A stretch of DNA of 64,000 bases from Carnegiea gigantea (taxonomy: Eukaryota; Streptophyta; Magnoliopsida; Caryophyllales; Cactaceae), in NCBI GenBank assembly GCA_029747015.1, contig JAKOGI010000125.1:886001-950000 (forward strand), in the 5' to 3' direction. Within the stretch, counting starts at the first letter, position 1. Every line of letters starts with the position of its first letter. The position numbers were made by a program, and so were the translations under genes. Below, piece by piece: positions 9,976 through 21,058 of this stretch. The notes under the pieces are model-generated. The model saw nothing but the letters and a program-made list of their open reading frames with translations. It was not told where the DNA came from and made no database searches.

Positions 9976-10774
9976 ACGCTCATAATTTGGGTAAATTTCT
10001 ATAGATAATGACTTTTGTTTTGTCTTGGTTTAAAAAATTTGATGGGACCCAAATGCTCATTTTTGAATTGGCAAGACAGAATTGTAAGATTTATTTCCCC
10101 TTTTTAGGCATAGAGTAGATTACACTATCTATTGAATGACTACATTGATCTCATGTCCACTATTTGTCCATTATAATTTTATTGAGTTGGTTGTATGTAT
10201 GATTCAAGGTTGTATGACTCAACCACTTACTGCTACTTTTTTTTTTTCCACATTGAACTAGGGCAATAGATTACTCTTATAATTTTTAATTAATGATCTT
10301 CGTGGCATAACAAATGAATATTTTCTAATATGTCTTCGTACTATTGATAACAGACTATAAACATTACTAATAGAAATAATTCTTAAAACAGTAGTACAAT
10401 GTAGAAGGTTTGTTATTTTCAATCTATCATAAGTACTTATCATAAATGTTTAGAATTGACAACACATAATCATGTTTCCTATTTATAATTTTGTTACCCA
10501 TCAACACTCATTAATAGCCGTTAGGAATAAGTTACCTTCAAAAGTGAAAAATAACATGCCCAACACGTGGTCTCCAATTATCACCAAAATTTTTATGAAA
10601 GATATAATTTAGGGGCATATTTGACTATTTATTGTGAGTTGGTTGATTAAATTTACAATTTTTATTTTAATAGTTGAAGCAGCAAGAACAATTCAAAAAA
10701 AAGGTCACATAAATGCGTGCTCTCAAAATCAAATAATCAAATCACTCACAAGTCACTACCTTCAAATTGGCTCT
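9976..10774. other. Spacer, no gene seen
   Basis: A/T-rich non-coding sequence with no open frame or terminal-repeat structure that can be supported. Confidence 0.55.
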
Positions 10775-11490
10775 ATTTGGTAAACAGCTATTAGCTGTTA
10801 GCTGTTGAATTAGTTGTTTGTATTAGCTGTTTCACTGAGCTGTTTATAAAAGAAGTGTTTGGTGAAATTAGCTGTTTTTAAAAAAGATATTTAATAAAAT
10901 TTCATTTGTGCCCTTATCTCTAAATTACTTTTTAATTAAAAATAAATTTTTCATTTACTAGTTATCTTATTTTCTTTCCAAAAAGAAGTAAATCGATGTT
11001 ATATGTGCAAATTAACTTTATTAATAAAATCTTAATTTGTTACTAGTTGTATATAATTTGTATTCTTATTAATCTTTTTTTTTCCAATTTGTGTGTATCT
11101 ATCCACATGATAATTATGTCTTAAAATATTATTTTATTATTTGCTACATATTTTATTATTTTGAATTAAAATTTATATATTCAGATGATTTAATCTTGAA
11201 TATATTAAATTTAAATAATACACAATATCAAATATCACTACAAAAGGCAAATGACATATGATGTAATTGTTTCAAACTCTTGGATAGTTATGTCATTTTT
11301 ACAAACAGTTATTTCCAAAAAGCTAATGAAAATAGCCTTTTAAAAAAGAGCTTTTTGGATTCAAACAGTTCTTCCAAACAGCTCTTTAACCAAACACCAA
11401 TTTAGCTGTTTTGACTAAACACCCTATTATAAACAGCTAAAACACCTCAAAATGCTCTTTTTTTTTCAAAAATCTCTTGCAATAAACACC
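10775..11490. mobile_element. MITE-like element, family M3 (AACAGCTATTAGCTG words)
   Basis: The left part (TTTGGTAAACAGCTATTAGC, repeated AGCTGTT) and the right part (CCAAACAGCTCTTTAACC, AACACCAATTTAGCTGTTTT) are inverted and imperfect. This pattern is common in plant MITEs. Interior A/T-rich, no coding. Exact ends and target duplication unresolved. Confidence 0.55.
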
Positions 11491-11930
11491 CCATTATGAA
11501 CGAATTTATTAATAATGTAGAACATTCCATTAGAGAGTGAGGTTGCTCCAGTGTGGTGTATGGACACCTCCACAACTAATGTACTTTGGAGCATTCAATT
11601 GTAATTAACGATAATGATATAAAGGTCATTTCGACCATTGATTTGCCCATACAAACATACCTCGATCTACTCCTCTAATGTCTTTCTCTATTCCCTTGAT
11701 CCTTCCCTCACTCAAGAAGCTTAACCGGATCAATAAGCTATAATAACTCTAATTACTAATTAGCTACAAGCTGCCTAAGGTGGTTTTGTGACTTTGTGAT
11801 AGTTAATGTAGCATGTATCATATGGAAAAAAGAAAATGGTGGCAACTGGGAAGTGAGTGTGTAGCTGTAAATTACCATGTCCATTGATTGCATCACTTTT
11901 ACTTAATTATACGATGATATGGGGTGTTTG
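11491..11930. other. Spacer, no gene seen
   Basis: Non-coding sequence between two related MITE-like blocks. No supported feature. Confidence 0.5.
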
Positions 11931-12240
11931 GTAAACATTTTTTTGAAGAATTTTTTAGTCAAAAAGAGCTTTTTCTACTTAAATTAGTTATTTGATCAAG
12001 TAAAAAAACTAATTTGGATGTCTTATGAAAAAGCTTATTAGAAAAGCTTTTTCGGTCCAAAAAGCTAATTTAAAAAGGCTAATTTTATGAGTTTTTTAGA
12101 AGAATTTTTTGAAAAATTAGTTTTTTGTCTCACAACTTTATTAGAAACAATTAATTTTACCAAACAGTTAATACAAACAGCTAACTCAAACAGTTAGCAG
12201 TTAATACAAATAGCTAGCAACTGTTTGTCAAACAAGGCCT
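11931..12240. mobile_element. MITE, family M3-related, 310 bp
   Basis: Left end GGGGTGTTTGGTAAAC; right end GTTTGTCAAACAAGGCCT, whose complement AGGCCTTGTTTGACAAAC matches the left end imperfectly. The subterminal regions carry AGCTTTTT and AACAGCTAAC words in inverted orientation. No target duplication recognised. Confidence 0.6.
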
Positions 12241-12525
12241 ACATTAATAAATACCTATTTTGTTTGTTGCATATTTATAGTCAATTGTACGACATATGCG
12301 AAAATAAGTATAAATTGTATTTAAATTGTTGAAACTTATTTTCAACCAATAAAAATAATATTAGGTTCTTGAAAAAGTAAAGTTTAACAATAATATGATA
12401 CTAGAGAAATAAGTGCTTTTGACAATGAATATAGGACGGAGGAATTCTTTTTCTTTTTCTTTTTCTTTTTAAAAAATCGGCACACAACTAGTTAATTCAG
12501 GAGAAATGGGAGCAACGCATATGCC

Positions 12526-12655
12526 TAGAGTTGGGGAAAGCTGACCCGACACGATTACCGATCCGAAACCGACATGAAGTTAAGTGGGTTTGGGTATAAA
12601 TTTTCAACCCGTTTAATTAAATAGGTTGACACATTCAACCCGTAATTAAATGAGT
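12526..12655. mobile_element. Truncated hAT element, family H2
   Basis: Begins TAGAGTTGGGGAAAGC and continues with GGGTATAAATTTTCAACCCG, matching one end of the 37010-37604 copy in reverse. Similarity stops after about 130 bp, just before the microsatellite cluster. The other end was not found. Confidence 0.65.
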
Positions 12656-12696
12656 TGTGACCTCATTGTTGAAAACAAATATTTATTTTTTCATCT

Positions 12697-12719
12697 TACT
12701 ACTACTATTACTACTACTA

Positions 12720-12751
<32 letters not shown>

Positions 12752-12781
12752 AAGAATAAAAATAATAATAATAATAATAAT
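12697..12781. repeat. Compound trinucleotide microsatellite (ACT)n-(TGA)n-(AAT)n
   Basis: Three adjacent trinucleotide arrays. They give apparent poly-Asp or poly-Ser open frames that are not genes. Confidence 0.9.
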
Positions 12782-13684
12782 TTGCTGATAAAACACCTTA
12801 ACCAGCCACCCATCCCATCACTACTGCTTTTTTCCAGTGCCACACTGCTCTCCGGAGAGAAGATTGGTGTCGGTGCCAGTGACTTGGGCCTTGCCAAATT
12901 TGTTGCGAAAGGAGGTGGGCTTGCCTTTGGTGGTGGTGGTATTGTTGTCGTATTATTTCATCGGTGGAGAGATAAATTGATTAAAGACGCGGAAAGAGTA
13001 ATTTGGTTGAAGATGAGTGAGACTTGGCGGGGCAGTGCACTATTGGATTCGCATTTCGCACATAGACATGCAACATAGGAGTGGCAAGGATGAGTTCCGA
13101 GAGCGGAGGCAGGGTGTGGCAGAGAGGACGACTATGGTTTTGTAGGAGAAAGAAAATGAAGTGGAAGAGTCAAATAGAGCATCAATATCAGCAACGGATG
13201 ATACCAAAAGCTTTCTGGTGACCTACAAGCTTGGTTATAGGTTTTCGCGCAGTTGTTGAGCCCTCCAATAGCCCGATGGGCGGTGGTAGTTGACGCGGCA
13301 GTGGTTTGGGTGGTGATGTGATGGGTTGCTGGCATTAAGGGAAATTTATAATAAAAACATTATTATTATTGTTGTTGTTGCACATAAATTTTAACAAGAT
13401 CAAGGAAATATAAAAGGTATACCTTAACTTGCTATGATAGGTTATTAGATTACCACATGGGAATTTGGGTCTAACGTAATGACATAGAGACATGGCGGAT
13501 AAAAAATAACACAACCCTGAATGGGGGTGGGGAGTTGAAAACACAGTGGTGAACTCGAGATTTGAGTCTGCTGCAGTACAAATCTCTCTCTTCAAAATTT
13601 CATAGATTAGGAGGGGAAGCACAAATAATAGCAAAGGCAAATGCAATCCATGAAAAGGTTCAATATTAAACACTCTACAAAACA
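12782..13684. other. Spacer with unassigned open frames
   Basis: Frames of 67-142 codons occur on both strands (for example 12650-13078 plus, 13335-13685 minus). Part of the first is microsatellite, and none has a motif I recognise. The 12840-13070 stretch has somewhat higher G+C. No gene is claimed. Confidence 0.45.
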
Positions 13685-14126
13685 AAAGGTCAAACGATAA
13701 TGTAATGTTCTAATGAAATGTATGACAATTGCAAACATTATAATGTATAATTTAGTAATTAAACTATTACTTCACCGAAACGAATATTCCAAACACCAGA
13801 GAATGAGAAAGTTAAAATGTTATATATGAACCAGTGAGATTTGAAGAGGTGATTGAAAGGTAAAGCAAAAAGGTTTTGAACCAATAAAGCTCAAAACACT
13901 TGTTTTGATTTTAAATTTCAATGTTGTCGTTTTTAAAAATGATAGTCAACGAGTAGTATCAAATAGTCAACACCTCTATTCAAGTTTGATCCTCATCGTA
14001 ATTGGGTACCCTCAATTTGAGGGCCAAAGAGGGTGGGAGACAAAAAGCCGACCCTGACCCTCATTTTTGAGGCTCGGGTCGGGGCCAGTCGGGCGAGGCC
14101 CAATCCATTAATCAGATCTATTTCCA
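13685..14126. mobile_element. Partial hAT element, family H1
   Basis: Shares blocks in the same order with 1690-2314: TTGTTTTGATTTTAAATTT, the TGGGTACCCTCAATTTG-type block, and the end TTAATCAGATCTA. The left terminus is not recognisable. Confidence 0.6.
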
Positions 14127-14277
14127 TTTCTTTTATTCTTTTTCATATCTTGATATCTCATCCCGCCCCATTCCTTCTCACGTATTCCTGTTTATTTTCA
14201 TTCTTGTAAGAAAAACACCATTTTCCTCATTTCTTTGTATTTCATTCTATTCATTTATATTTCATCCATACGAAGAG
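14127..14277. mobile_element. Possible remnant of a T1 Tourist-like MITE
   Basis: Ends ACGAAGAGAACAAACCCT, similar to the T1 right end (ACGAAAAGAACAGGCCCT). It is preceded by the TTCATTTC-rich interior seen at 910-1225. Left end missing. Confidence 0.4.
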
Positions 14278-14708
14278 AACAAACCCTCGATAGGAACGAA
14301 AATATCAGATCTCGTATCAGCATATAACAAACTATGCCCAAACCCACAATGGCTATATGGATTTGCTGCGCAACAAACACTTTCTTTTATCAAGGAAAAT
14401 GCTTATGCTATAATATGGACTTTGGGTCATATTCATATTATCTTAGCTAAAGTACAGTAATTTAATAAGATATTGTGCAAGCGGAACTTACACTAAAAAT
14501 TTGTTGTTGTTATTATTGTAAAGTACATTAATTTAATATGTCTAACAAGAGGAACTTGAAAGCAAGGCCCATTGATGGGTTTAGTATGCTTTAGGTTGTG
14601 ATTTGCATCTAGTACTATAGTTAATATAGTTTTCACTTAAAAAGTTCCCATTACATATATTTTTTAAGTGAACATCATTTGAGGCATGTTCTTTTCATCC
14701 ATAAATAT
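14278..14708. other. Spacer, no gene seen
   Basis: Non-coding A/T-rich DNA leading to the nested transposon block. No feature supported. Confidence 0.5.
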
Positions 14709-15434
14709 TAGGGATGAACGGGATCGGGTATCCAGATGGAATCAAATCCTAAAATTTGGACCCATTCCCAAACTCGGTTGGAACTAGGTCCTGATATTTG
14801 GACCTGATCAGAATCGGATCCGGTTCCGAGGACCCAGTTTCTAAATAATATATTTTTTTGTTTTCATTTTTCCCTTAATAAAATATGGAGAGTGAGGGAT
14901 TGAAATAAGTTGAGAACTCATATATGAAACCAAATTCCTAAAAATCAAATTATAAGGTTAAATTAAATACGAAATAAGTACTAAAGAAAATTCACGTACT
15001 TTAAAATAAATTCAGAGAATTTGAGACAATATTTTCCAGAAGCCCACAAATCAAGATTATAAAACGAACAAGAGACGTAAAAATTATTTTAATTTACCTG
15101 AAATAGAGAGAGAAAGGGAGGGAAATCATCAAAATAATATAAAAACAACATGTCGCAAGCAACGGGGCTAGAACTGGCCAATAGGTCGTGTCAGGTCGGG
15201 TTCGTGTTCTTGTCGAATTTAAACGGATTGACAATTCCTCGACCTCAACCCAATCCGTTTATTAAACGGGTCGAAAAACCTTTAGCTGTACCCATTTAAT
15301 TTTTAAACGGGTTGACCCGCTTAACCCGTTTAAGATAAAAAGGTCAAGTTAAGTTGCCTAATTACTATTTATACATTTAATATTTTCAACTAATACGTAA
15401 TTACAGTGTTAAAAATTAAGTTTATATATCACAT

Positions 15435-18042
15435 TAAGGGCCTCTTCTTTTCGTGGGTCAATTCATATTTACCTACTTCAATCTACTTCAACTTATTTCA
15501 ACCTACTTCAACCTATTTCAACCCACTTAAAAAAAAAAAATACCAACTTCAACCTACCTCAACTCACTTCAACCTACCTCAACCTATTTCAACCAATTTC
15601 AACCCACCCCCTTCATAATTTTAATAATTTGTAAAGTATCATATGAGATTTAGGGTCTGTTGTTTTCGTGGCTAAATTGGATTGGTAAAAGGGTGAAGTA
15701 AGTTGAAGTAGATTGAGGTGGGTTGAGGTAGGTTGAAGTTGATAATTTTTTTTTTTTTTGAGGTGGGTTGAAATAGGTTGAACTAAGTTGAAATGGGTTA
15801 ATGTAGGTTGAAGTGCGTTGAAATTGGCATATTATTTATGCGGTGGGTTGAAGTGGGTTAAAATAATGAGAATGTAATTAATGTGTGACAATTTATTTTT
15901 TTATCGAAAATTTGTGGAATTTTTGTTTATTCTTTTTTATTTTTATTGTTTATATGTTTTATTTTTATATTTCATTTTTTATTTTTTTAGGTTTTATTTT
16001 TATTTTTTATTTTTTATTTTTAAAATTTCTTATATTTTATTTTTTTATTTTTTATTTTTATTTTTATACGTTTTATTTTTTATGTTTTATGTTTTATTTT
16101 TTATGTTTTATTTTTTTATTTTTTATTTCATTTTTATTTTTTATTTTTTTATTTTTTATTTTTTTATTTTTTTATTTTTTACATTTTATTTTTTTAATTT
16201 TTTTAATTTCTTATTTTTTGTTTTTTATTTTTTGTTTTTCATTTTGTATTTTTCATTTTTCAGTTTTTATTTTTATTTTTATGTTGTATTTCTTATTTTT
16301 TATTTTTTATTTTTTACTTTTTACTGTTTATTTTTATTTTTTATTCTTTATTTTTTCTTTTTTCTTTTTCATCTTTTGATGATTTTATGTTTTTCCTATT
16401 TTTATGTTTTTCTTTCTTATTTCTTATTTTTTATTTTTTCATTTTTTACATTAATTTTTAATTTTAAATTTTTATTTGTCATTTTTTAATATTTTAATAT
16501 TTTATGTTTTATTTTTCATTTTTCATTTTTCATTTTTCATTTTTTTATGTTTTATGTTTTTATTTTTTATTTCTTATTCCTTAATTTTTTATGTTTTCAT
16601 TTTTAATTTTTAATTTTTAATTTTTATTTCTTATTTTTTTATGTTTTTATTTTTTATTTTTCATTTTTATTTAAAATGTAAAATAAAAAATAAAAAATGA
16701 AAATTAAAATGTAAAAAATTAAAAATAAAAAATGAGAAATAAGAAATAAGAAATAATAAATCAAAAATAAAAATAAAATAAGAAATAAGAAATCAAACAT
16801 AAAAACATACAACATAAAAAACTAAAAAAATAAACAGTAAAAAGTAAAAAATAACAAATAACAAATAAAAATTAAAAATTAGAAATTAAAATTGAAAAAA
16901 TAAAAACAAAAATTTAAAATAAAAAATAAAAAATAAGAAATTACAAAATTAAAAAATAAAAAATTATAACAAATAAATAATAAAAAATAAAAAATAAAAA
17001 CATAAAAATAATAAAATTAAAATAATAAAATTAAATAATAAAATAATAAAAATGAAAAATGAAAAAAATGAAAAATAAAAAATAAAAAATAAGAAATAAG
17101 AAATATAAAATAGAAAATAGAAAATTACAAAATAAGAAATTAACAAAAATTTGAAAAATAAAAAGCAAAAAATCAAAAATAAAAACATAAAAACATAAAA
17201 AATAAAAAAATAAAAAGTAAAAAATAAAAAATAAAAAAATAAGAAATAAGAAATTAAAAAAATTTTAAAAATAAAAACATATAAAATAAAAAATACAAAA
17301 TACAAAAATAAAAACATAAAAAATTAAAAAATTAATATTAAAAAATAAGAAAATATAATAATAAAAAGTAAAAAATAAAAAATAAAAATAAAAATTACAA
17401 ATTAAATAAAAAATAAAAATAAAAACAAAAATTTAAATATAAAAAATAAAATATAAAAACTAAAAATTAAAAAATAAAAATTAAAAATTAAAAATTAAAA
17501 ATAAGAAATTAAAAAAATAAAAAATAAAAAATAAAAAATAAGAAACAAGAAATTTAAAAATTAAAAGATAACAATAAAAAATAAAAAATAAAAAATAAAA
17601 AACAAAAAAATAAAAAATAAAAAATAAAAATAAAAAATGAAAATAAAAAATAAAAAATAAAAAAAATAACACATAAGAAATAAACATAAGAAATAAAAAT
17701 TAACAAATGACAATTAAAAAATAAAAAATAAAAAATAAAAACTAAAAAATAAAAACTAAAAAAGAATAAATAAAAATTCCACAAAATTTCTATAACTTCA
17801 TAAATTATCACACATTAATTGCATTCTCATTATTTTAACCCACTTCAATCCACCATATGAAAAATATATTAACCCACTTCAACCTACATCAACCAACTTC
17901 AACCTATTTCAACCTACTTCAACCTATTTCGATCCACCTCAAAAAAAATACCAACTTCAACCTACCTCAACCCACCTCAACCTACTTCAAACTACTTCAC
18001 CTTTTTACTCATCAAATTTACCTACGAAAAGAACAGGCCCTA
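15435..18042. mobile_element. T1 Tourist-like composite with a giant A/T foldback
   Basis: Inserted at TAA in the H2 element: TAA precedes 15435 and follows 18042, and the empty site at 37010-37604 has a single TAA. The outer ends are GGGCCTCTTCTTTTCGTGG and CTACGAAAAGAACAGGCCC. A second left end at 15655 (GGGTCTGTTGTTTTCGTGG) starts arms of 250 bp or more that mirror the right arm (GGTTGAAGTAGG-type repeats). The first 180 bp therefore look like an extra truncated end joined to a full foldback of about 2.39 kb. The core is described separately. Confidence 0.75.
15885..17811. repeat. Large inverted A/T palindrome (TTTTTATTTTT arm / AAAAATAAAAA arm)
   Basis: About 15890-16672 is almost pure TTTTAT/TTTTTATTT on the plus strand. 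About 16673-17780 is almost pure AAAATA, so the two halves can fold on each other. Open frames of up to 202 codons occur on each strand but are Phe/Tyr/Leu/Ile-only products of the repeat and are not genes. Confidence 0.9.
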
Positions 18043-18710
18043 AATAATTACTCTTTAAAATTCCCTTGATTCGTCATAATTCACCATTTTTAAAAATAAG
18101 TGGGCTTATTTAAATCATTTAATGAAACGGGTTAAATATGCACTTTTTCGTGTCGAGAATGTCAACGTGAACCTAAGCTGTTTAATTGAACGGGTTGAAC
18201 GTGTCAACCCATTTAATTAACCGGGTTGAAAATTTATACCCAAACTCACTTAACTTCATGTCGGTTTCGGGTTGGTAATCGTATCGCGTCAGCCTTTTCC
18301 AACTCTAAACAGGGCTCATAAGGAGAACAGGATAAGAGTTAAAGCTTGAAAAAAGAAATTTATGGTGGTCGAGATACATAAAGAGTAAGTCAGGGATAAA
18401 TTGAAAGAAACAAAAACAAAGAGTTAAATTGAAGTAGTTGAGAGTTGGATTTCAGTATAACAGATACGTAACTTGAAGAATAAGTGTCTAGTTTTTGCAT
18501 ATTTTGGCAAAATTCTTTAAATTTTGAACGGGTACTAGGTACTAGGTTCGGGTCCAATTTTTCAGGACTCGGTACTAGACTCGGTTATAACTAGGTTCTA
18601 ATTTTAGAACCGGTCTCAGAACCAATCTAATCGGGTCCGTACCCGTCGGGTCCAAACTGGTTATGGTTCGAAATCGGGTATCCAATTTTTTGCTCACCCA
18701 TAGCAAATAT

Positions 18711-19156
18711 GAGTTAATAAATGAGTGAAATTGGTAAAAATTGGTATAAGTGTATAAGAGTTAGAATGTGTTTTTTTTTTTTTTTTTTTGGTTTTTTGGT
18801 GGAATGATTGATAGAAATTAGTTAAGGTTGTGAAAAATTAGAAGAGGTTGGTATGAGTTGAAGGATATTATTAGTGTGGCGAAAATTTTGAAGGAGATTG
18901 GATAGACTTGGAAATAAATAGAATTTTTTAAGAGTTGGTAGAAATTAGTTCAAATTGATAGAAATTGGTAAAAATTGATTTACCAACAAAAAGAACAGAT
19001 TTTTAATATTGTGTTTTGAATGTTTTTAGAAGAGGGGGAAGACTTTAAGTGGTAATAATAATGAAAAAGGGACTTTGTTTTGAAACTTGTATTAAAAAAG
19101 AAGAGCAAACATTATGGGACAAAGGAGTGTAAAAAGAACTTCTAATTCACAAATGC
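18711..19156. mobile_element. Probable degraded T1-type MITE (about 18753-19000) in spacer
   Basis: The right edge TACCAACAAAAAGAACAGAT resembles the T1 right end, and the interior has GGTAAAAATTGG/AGAAATTGG words. The left end is obscured by a poly(T) run (18771-18789). Nothing else is supported in this spacer. Confidence 0.4.
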
Positions 19157-19488
19157 TTAGGTTTTGTTCAGCAAAATTAGCTGTTTAAATAGCGGATAAC
19201 AGTTTAGGTTGCGGATATTATTTCTAATTTAGCTATTAGCAGATAGCTATTTAGATGAGCAGTTGAAATAAATGTATTCGGTAAATTTAGCTGTTAGGTT
19301 AGCTGATCAATGCAAATTATCGTAAAAGAATATAGATAATTTTTAAATATAAAATTTTCAAATGATATTTTTTGGCCAAAAATATGAAACAGTATTTCTA
19401 AATGTCAAAAACTAATACTGTTACTTTTTAGAAACACTGCCTAAAATACTAAACGCTACTCGAAATGCTATTGCTGAATACGACCTTA
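19157..19488. mobile_element. MITE-like element with TTCAGCAA ends
   Basis: Left TTAGGTTTTGTTCAGCAAAA; right TTGCTGAATACGACCTTAAA is its imperfect complement. The A/T-rich interior has AGCTGTT/AGCTATTAGC words shared with family M3. No target duplication resolved. Confidence 0.55.
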
Positions 19489-19636
19489 AAATTTATTTTT
19501 TAATTATTAGTTAGACTAAGAAGACAAAGACACAATAATAACAATGAAACCTATATCTATCAATTTAAATCAACTTCACATGAAATTCTCCTTGAAAAAC
19601 TGTAATATCACTCTGATTACAAACTATAGCACCAAT

Positions 19637-20520
19637 TAAGGTTGAGCAAGATAGAGTATCCGATCCATTTTCATAGAACCGGTCCAGGTCCCGGTTGGAC
19701 CGGGCCCAGAAATTTGAGAACTAGTCCCGGTCTCGGTTGGGAGTTATGGACCTTGTCCCAGAACCGGTTGTGACCGGGTACCCGGTATCCTTTTTTCGCA
19801 TTTTTAATTTATTTTAAGCAGTTTTTTAAATCAAAAAACCAAACCATTCAATCAGGATTAGCTAATAACAGGTATAAAAATACAAAATTAGAAATGAGGA
19901 TTAGCAATTCTGGCCGTCGCCGATGTTATGGTGTCACAGATTGAGAGAGGCAGAATAAACCAGAAGACAGATCTGCAGTTTGAAAATAGTACACAGAACA
20001 TTACTCACCGTTGGCCGTCGCCGGAAAAGTGTGGTTGAGTTTGAGATGTCAGTCGCGTTTCGTCGAGGAGAACAATAGCTGACTTGCCCTAGCCAAGGAG
20101 GAACTCCATATACAACAGTCGCCGTCGCCAGGGACTTGGCGAGAGAGAGAGGGGCGGCTGAGCGGCCTGAGCCTGAGCCTGAGCCGAGGAGAGAGAGAGA
20201 GAGAGAGCACGGTGGCTGCCTGAGCCGGGGAGTCAGGGAGAGAGAGAAGGAGAGTAGCAAGATAGCCCGAAGGAGAAACTCTAAGGTTTGGGAAGTACTA
20301 AGCAGCATGAGTTTATATATTTCAATTTTTTAAAAAAAAATTCAGCAATTCGACCGGTAACTTGGCACGATAACTGGTTCCAGTTCCAAACTTCCGGGAC
20401 CCAAACCTAGGACCGGTTACAATCGGGTCCGAATTTTAAAATCGATCCCAATCCCAATTAATTCGGTTCCGAGTCCAAATCGGATCCGGATACGGATATC
20501 CTATTTTTTGGTCAGCCCCA
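19637..20520. mobile_element. Non-autonomous hAT element, family H3, 884 bp
   Basis: Left end TAAGGTTGAGCAAGATAGAG, right end TTTTTTGGTCAGCCCCA, bounded by the perfect 8-bp duplication GCACCAAT (19629-19636, 20521-20528). The arms are rich in ACCGGTT/GGTCCCGG words, as in the split copy at 14709-18702. The middle (about 19905-20320) is G+C-rich, unlike the arms, and includes CCGTCGCC repeats, a GA-rich microsatellite and, on the minus strand, a donor-like GTGAGT after GACGGCCAACG. No transposase motif is visible. Confidence 0.88.
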
Positions 20521-20528
20521 GCACCAAT

Positions 20529-21058
20529 GTAGCTTAAAAAAGGACGCAATGTACTACAGTCTAAAAAATGAAATGAAGATGAGTCGTTCTCTCCAGCTTG
20601 ATCTATTCCATACCGTGTTTTAAATCGTCAATCATTCGTAGCCTACGATGCAATTAGAGTAACTATGATTGTTATTCGATCAAAAAAATTAAAAAAACAT
20701 GATTGTTACTTGAGCCCCCGCCATAATCACCGGCAACACAGTGAGTAAATAATCTTCTTACTGCGTAAAAAACCTCAGATCTGTTTTTCTGTACGTAGAG
20801 AGAGAGAGAGTTCGCGCAGGTGGCAGGTGTGTCTCTACAGTAAAGGACAAAGGCATTCAACTACTAGGCCCCCTCTTTCTCTCCTTTTCCATTTTCTTTT
20901 TTTCATTTTTTATTTTTTAATTGTCTTCTACAAATACCCATTCCCAGAAACCTTAATTTAAACCACCTTGTCTTCCATATTCTCTCTCCCTCTCTCTCTC
21001 TCTCTGCCCTGTTGCTCCTTTCCTTCTCTCTCGTTCGAGGTTTGAAAGCTCAGAAGTT
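20529..21058 (+). promoter_or_regulatory. Upstream region and 5' UTR of the 21059 gene
   Basis: Just upstream of the start codon is a CT-rich stretch (CTCTCTCCCTCTCTCTCTC, about 20981-21004) typical of plant 5' leaders. CTACAAATACCC near 20928 could be a weak TATA-like element. The transcription start cannot be fixed from sequence. Confidence 0.45.

Larger units (their letters stand above)
15169..18307. mobile_element. hAT element, family H2, itself carrying an insertion
   Basis: Begins TAGAACTGGCCAATAGGTCG and ends TTTTCCAACTCTA. Flanking 8-mers AACGGGGC (15161-15168) and AACAGGGC (18308-18315) match at 7 of 8. With 15435-18042 removed, its two halves align end to end with the uninterrupted 595-bp copy at 37010-37604, which shows the empty site CACATTAAATAATTAC. 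Confidence 0.82.
14709..18702. mobile_element. hAT-like element, family H3, split by nested insertions
   Basis: Left end TAGGGATGAACGGGATCGGG (14709) and right end TTTTTTGCTCACCCATA (to 18702) form an imperfect inverted repeat, followed inward by ATCGGGTATCC/GGGTATCC blocks. Flanking 8-mers ATAAATAT (14701-14708) and GCAAATAT (18703-18710) agree at 6 of 8 positions, consistent with an aged hAT duplication. The interior is interrupted by the family H2 element at 15169-18307. The arms resemble the better preserved H3 copy at 19637-20520. No transposase. Confidence 0.7.

Noticed and set aside
12650..13078. Poly-Asp/Asn protein
   Set aside because: The N-terminal half is a trinucleotide microsatellite and the rest has no recognisable domain.
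15881..17811. Long open frames rich in Phe, Tyr, Leu and Ile (membrane-protein-like)
   Set aside because: They exist only because the DNA is TTTTTA/TAAAAA repeat. Similar frames appear in several phases and on both strands.
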